Positions 61,005 to 64,000 of a stretch of DNA of 64,000 nucleotides are shown here, piece by piece; within the stretch, counting starts at the first letter, position 1, and each line of letters begins with the position of its first letter. The translations under genes were made by a program, and so were the position numbers. The DNA lies in NCBI GenBank assembly GCA_037131735.1, contig JBAXQM010000001.1, forward strand, positions 124,001 to 188,000, read 5' to 3'. The DNA is from CAIUPE01 sp037131735. Lineage in GTDB: Bacteria; Pseudomonadota; Alphaproteobacteria; Rhizobiales; Beijerinckiaceae. The notes below the pieces were generated by a model, which searched no databases, was not told where the DNA came from, and saw only the letters and a program-made list of their open reading frames with translations.

Positions 61005-61535
61005 ATGTTGCTGCGGCTTTCCCAATTCTTGCGCAAAATTGCTGCACCTATGTTGCGCAAAACGAGTTCGGCCTTTGTGCGCCATGCTGCGCAAAAAGAT
61101 GCGCAGCAATTTGCAACATTGCACGCCCAAGGCGACTTCTCGCATGCTTGGTACTTGGCCGAATTTGAAGGATTTTTGGCGGATCGATCTGTACTGGCCG
61201 ATGTTCTGTGCGACCCCTCCCGTCCCGATCGCCTTTACGGCTTTATCTTGAGCCGCCGCGCCAGTGATGAAGCCGAGATCCTCACGATTGTTTTGGCGCG
61301 TGCCGTTCGAGGCCGAGGATGGAGCCGTGTGTTGCTCGGCCAACATTTGGCCCATCTGGCAAGCAACGGTGTTTCGACCCTGTTTCTTGAGGTCGAAGAC
61401 GGAAATCAGCCCGCCCGCGCTCTTTATGAAGCTCAAGGATTCACGGTGATCGGCAAGAGGCCGGGCTATTATCGTCGGCCAGATGGATCCGCCGCCCTAG
61501 CGCTCGTGATGCGTTTGTCTTTGGCTGAACTCTGA
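61005..61535 (+). CDS. rimI: GNAT family N-acetyltransferase (RimI-like)
   Basis: N-alpha-acetyltransferase, probably of ribosomal protein S18, immediately after tsaB. I take the ATG at 61005 (MLLRLSQFLRK), giving 176 residues. Starts at 61050 (MLRKTSSAFV) or earlier within tsaB are also possible because the first 25-30 residues are not conserved. The acetyl-CoA fold is clear: LTIVLARAVRGRGWSRVLLG, LFLEVEDGNQPARALYEAQG and VIGKRPGYYRRPDGSAALAL. The N-terminal part contains the palindromic repeat also seen in smr. It overlaps plsC by one base. Confidence 0.85.
   Translation: MLLRLSQFLRKIAAPMLRKTSSAFVRHAAQKDAQQFATLHAQGDFSHAWYLAEFEGFLADRSVLADVLCDPSRPDRLYGFILSRRASDEAEILTIVLARAVRGRGWSRVLLGQHLAHLASNGVSTLFLEVEDGNQPARALYEAQGFTVIGKRPGYYRRPDGSAALALVMRLSLAEL
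61033..61114. repeat. palindromic repeat inside the rimI N-terminal region, shared with smr
   Basis: Bases 61035-61062 are the counterpart of smr 48481-48509 with one T missing. The arms GCAAAATTGCTGC (61033-61045) and GCAGCAATTTGC (61103-61114) are inverted repeats with one base of difference. An inner hairpin GCTGCGCA/TGCGCAGC with a 6-base loop lies at 61086-61107. The element falls where the protein is not conserved. Confidence 0.5.
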
Positions 61536-62353
61536 TGGTTCGAGAAATTGTAGGTCGGATCAGAATTGCGCTTTTCCTTATAGTGATTGTCCCGGTCACA
61601 CTTTTTCTCATTCCCCCTCAATGGGTTATGATGAAACTTCGCCTGCGCGCGGCGTCATGGTTGCCGTTGATCTATCACCGCTTTGTCACGCGAATGATGG
61701 GCTTGCGGGTTCGTATTCATGGCGCGCCCCTTGTCATGGGTCCGCGTCTTTTTCTGTCCAACCACGTTTCCTGGCTCGATATCGTGGCGCTCGGAAGCGT
61801 TTTGCCGCTCTCCTTTGTTGCGCGTGCCGATGTGGCCTCTTGGCCCATTTTCGGCCTTTTCGCGAAATTGCAGCAAACGGTCTTCGTGGATCGAACGCGG
61901 AAAATGGCGACTAAGGCGGCGGTCACGTCAGTAGCGGAGCGGTTTGGTCGGGGTGAAGCGATCTTGCTCTTTGCCGAGGGTACAACAAGCGATGGCAATC
62001 GCGTCCTCGATTTTAGGTCCGCTCTGTTGGGCGCCCTAACGGCAGAGGCGGTCACCGATCAGGTCCGCGCTCAGCCGGTCGCTCTTCTCTATCGGAACCG
62101 CGCCGGGATGCCGCTTCGTCGTTTCGACGGGCCTGAAATCGCCTGGTATGGTGACATGGACCTCTTGCCGCATTTTGCCGGGATCCTGAAGGGTGCCCCA
62201 ATTGTTATCGACATCTGGTTTGGCGACCCGTTTCATGCGGATCAGATGACGGATCGAAAAGTCTTAGCACTCACCGCCCGAGATCAAATCCGCGCGGCGC
62301 GCGCCCTACTCGCGCGTGGTCGTGACATGCCCTCATCCTGGCCTGTCACCTGA
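61535..62353 (+). CDS. plsC: 1-acyl-sn-glycerol-3-phosphate acyltransferase
   Basis: Transfers an acyl chain to lysophosphatidate to form phosphatidate in membrane lipid synthesis. The 272-residue protein has one N-terminal membrane helix (IRIALFLIVIVPVTLFLIPP). The catalytic HX4D motif is in LFLSNHVSWLDIVALGSVLP near residue 75, and the FxEGT-type loop in AILLFAEGTTSDGNRVLDFR near residue 145. The ATG at 61535 overlaps the rimI stop by one base. It may be the tsaB-linked acyltransferase common in this clade; lysophosphatidate specificity is inferred. Confidence 0.9.
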   Translation: MVREIVGRIRIALFLIVIVPVTLFLIPPQWVMMKLRLRAASWLPLIYHRFVTRMMGLRVRIHGAPLVMGPRLFLSNHVSWLDIVALGSVLPLSFVARADVASWPIFGLFAKLQQTVFVDRTRKMATKAAVTSVAERFGRGEAILLFAEGTTSDGNRVLDFRSALLGALTAEAVTDQVRAQPVALLYRNRAGMPLRRFDGPEIAWYGDMDLLPHFAGILKGAPIVIDIWFGDPFHADQMTDRKVLALTARDQIRAARALLARGRDMPSSWPVT

Positions 62354-62454
62354 ATTTTGTTTTTATTGGCAATCAATTCCGATTATAGAGAGCGTGATCC
62401 GTGTTTTATCAGCGATCTTATTTCTTTGAGTGAAAGCGAGACCCAGACCGCCCG

Positions 62455-63807
62455 ATGACAACCCCCTCCGCAACAAAACGCGTTTTGGTGAAATCTTATG
62501 GTTGTCAGATGAATGTCTATGATGCCGAGCGCATGACAGACATTCTTGATGGTCAAGGGTATCAAGCCACCGATAACATCGACAACGCAGATCTGATCAT
62601 TTTGAACACCTGCCATATTCGCGAGAAGGCAGCTGATAAAGTGTATTCGGAGCTTGGCCGTCTGCGCGAGTTAAAGGCCGAACGTAAAAACGCAGGCCAA
62701 GATTTTAAAATCGTTGTTGCGGGATGTGTCGCGCAAGCCGAAGGCAAACAGATTCTCAGGCGCGAGCCCGCTGTTGATCTAGTTATCGGTCCGCAATCTT
62801 ATCAGAATTTACCGGAGCTTTTGGCGAGGAAAAGCAGATCACGACATGTTGACACCGAGTTTCCGGTTGATGATAAATTTAAATCCTTGCCCTCTCCATC
62901 TAACGAACGCGCGAAAGCGCGTGGTGTTTCGGCCTTTGTCACGATTCAGGAAGGCTGCGATAAATTCTGCACCTTTTGTGTCGTGCCTTACACGCGAGGA
63001 AGTGAATATTCCCGTCCCGTTGCTGATGTGCTCGCCGAAGTTAAACGGCTAGCCGATGTTGGCATCAGAGAAGTGACGCTGCTTGGCCAAAATGTGAATG
63101 CCTATCATGGACTAGATGAAAGCGGTCAGTCTGCGCCGCTTAGTGAATTGCTAAAACGTGTGAGCGAAATTTCCGGGATCGCGCGCATTCGTTATACAAC
63201 CAGCCATCCTCTCGAGATGGATGAGAGCCTTGCTCACGCTCATCGCGATATTGCTGAAGTGATGCCCTATCTTCATCTGCCCGTTCAATCAGGATCAGAT
63301 AAAATACTTGGCTTGATGAATCGTCGTCACACAATGCGCGATTATCTCGATGCTATTGCGATGATGCGTCGCCAAAGAAATGATATCGTTTTCTCATCAG
63401 ATTTCATCGTTGGCTTTCCCGGCGAGACGGATGAAGATTTTCAAGCCACACTCACTTTGATTGAAGAGGTCGGTTTCGCAAGCGCCTATTCTTTCAAATA
63501 TAGTGTTAGACCGGGAACGCCGGCTGCGGAAATGGATGATCAAATTCCTGAAGATGTGAAAGATCGCCGTCTTCAAATCCTCCAAGCTCTTATTGCCAAA
63601 CAACAAAGGCGCCACCAGGACAGTATGGTCGGCAAGACACTCGACATATTAGTGGAAAGAAAAGGCCGACATCCCGGGCAGGTGGCCGGCAAATCGCCGC
63701 ATCTTCTCGCAGTGGCGTTTGATGCATCCGCTGATTACATTGGTCGTGTTGTCCCAGTCCGAATCACCGATAGTGTGACGAATAGTCTTGTTGGAACGCT
63801 GGTATAA
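62455..63807 (+). CDS. miaB: tRNA-2-methylthio-N6-isopentenyladenosine synthase MiaB
   Basis: Radical-SAM methylthiotransferase acting on A37 of tRNAs reading UNN codons. The 450-residue protein has the N-terminal UPF0004 cluster domain (KSYGCQMNVYDAERM and LNTCHIREKAADKVYSELGR). The radical SAM cysteines are in CDKFCTFCVVPYTRG near residue 165, and a C-terminal TRAM-like domain is present. The frame starts at 62455 after a 101-base gap from plsC and precedes a phoH-like gene. Confidence 0.97.
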   Translation: MTTPSATKRVLVKSYGCQMNVYDAERMTDILDGQGYQATDNIDNADLIILNTCHIREKAADKVYSELGRLRELKAERKNAGQDFKIVVAGCVAQAEGKQILRREPAVDLVIGPQSYQNLPELLARKSRSRHVDTEFPVDDKFKSLPSPSNERAKARGVSAFVTIQEGCDKFCTFCVVPYTRGSEYSRPVADVLAEVKRLADVGIREVTLLGQNVNAYHGLDESGQSAPLSELLKRVSEISGIARIRYTTSHPLEMDESLAHAHRDIAEVMPYLHLPVQSGSDKILGLMNRRHTMRDYLDAIAMMRRQRNDIVFSSDFIVGFPGETDEDFQATLTLIEEVGFASAYSFKYSVRPGTPAAEMDDQIPEDVKDRRLQILQALIAKQQRRHQDSMVGKTLDILVERKGRHPGQVAGKSPHLLAVAFDASADYIGRVVPVRITDSVTNSLVGTLV

Positions 63808-63868
63808 CAAATTTACGATCAAAAATGTTTTTTTAGGGCGGAATGGTCATGGCGAACAGGAGTTTCTC

Positions 63869-64000
63869 GTGAGAGGCAGCGAAGGCGCAGCGCGTTTTCT
63901 CGAAGTGTCCCGTAAGCAGGGCTTGCTTGAAACAGTCGATGTTCGACTCTCTCTCAATGATAACCGTGTCGCCGGATTGGTCTTTGGCCATTTCGATCAA
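63869..64000 (+). CDS. PhoH-like ATPase (partial, 5' end)
   Basis: The first 44 codons of a PhoH-family NTPase, cut off by the window edge. The GTG at 63869 has AACAGGAG 8-15 bases upstream; the ATGs at 63844 and 63850 share a frame that reaches TGA at 63870. The translated start (VRGSEGAARFLEVSRKQG, then TVDVRLSLNDNRVAGLVFG) is like the N-terminal region of PhoH proteins. The miaB-phoH(ybeZ)-ybeY order is common, which supports the call. ATP-binding motifs lie outside the window. Confidence 0.72.
   Translation, partial: MRGSEGAARFLEVSRKQGLLETVDVRLSLNDNRVAGLVFGHFDQ

Overview
The window is a chromosomal core segment of an alphaproteobacterium, most likely from the Hyphomicrobiales (Rhizobiales) or a close relative. 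This rests on gene order and protein families: rpsU-purK-purE-DUF465; metX-metW; chorismate mutase-hisC-tyrC; glnK-amtB; fdxA-carD; hisB-DUF2628-hisH-hisA-hisF-hisE-coaA; and the replication-origin neighbourhood hemE | ppsR. I see no insertion sequence, prophage, CRISPR array or genomic island. Nearly every gene is a recognisable housekeeping gene, packed tightly with many 4-base start/stop overlaps.

Layout. 0-5 kb: rpsU (cut by the window edge), purK/purE, two small DUF465 proteins, tRNA-Arg(CCT) and an M48 lipoprotein protease. 4.4-10.5 kb (minus strand): carD, fdxA, motB/motA, a CorC/HlyC-type membrane protein and a fused shikimate kinase/3-dehydroquinate synthase (aroKB). 10.5-20.2 kb: xerD, metX/metW, chorismate mutase-hisC-tyrC, DUF2125, chaC, a UbiH-type hydroxylase and tesB. 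20.2-26.4 kb: glnK-amtB behind a sigma54-like promoter, ftsK behind a CtrA-like box, lolA, xth. 26.4-33.2 kb: a cNMP-binding protein, a response-regulator-like protein with a degenerate receiver, an L,D-transpeptidase-like protein, yggS, leuS-lptE-holA. 33.2-41.9 kb (minus): parB, parA, rsmG, mnmG, mnmE, rho, hemJ, hemE, with two perfect parS sites inside rsmG and mnmG. 41.87-42.24 kb: the putative chromosomal origin (oriC). 42.2-50.3 kb (mostly plus): ppsR, maf, aroE, coaE, dnaQ, secB (minus), Tim44-domain protein, mltA, smr, an XRE regulator and a PfkB kinase. 50.3-54.9 kb (minus): coaA and the his cluster. 55-64 kb (plus): hslV-hslU, murJ, trpS, nfu, tsaB-rimI-plsC-miaB and the start of a phoH-like gene.

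How it fits together. The centre is the replication and segregation hub: oriC, parABS, the DNA translocase FtsK, XerD, HolA and DnaQ. Genes on both sides of oriC are read away from it, along the leading strands. Around it lie purine, histidine, aromatic amino acid, methionine, heme and CoA biosynthesis, tRNA modification (MnmE, MnmG, MiaB, TsaB), envelope maintenance and nitrogen control.

The observations most worth a second look are: a palindromic sequence of about 28 bases shared by the coding regions of smr and rimI, which resembles a coding-compatible dispersed repeat; the oriC architecture (TCCCCA boxes, a perfect IHF consensus, an AT-rich block); parS sites embedded in two genes; the AroK-AroB fusion; the degenerate receiver; and the many convergent gene pairs that overlap or abut. 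I did not find a convincing wholly new multi-gene system here.
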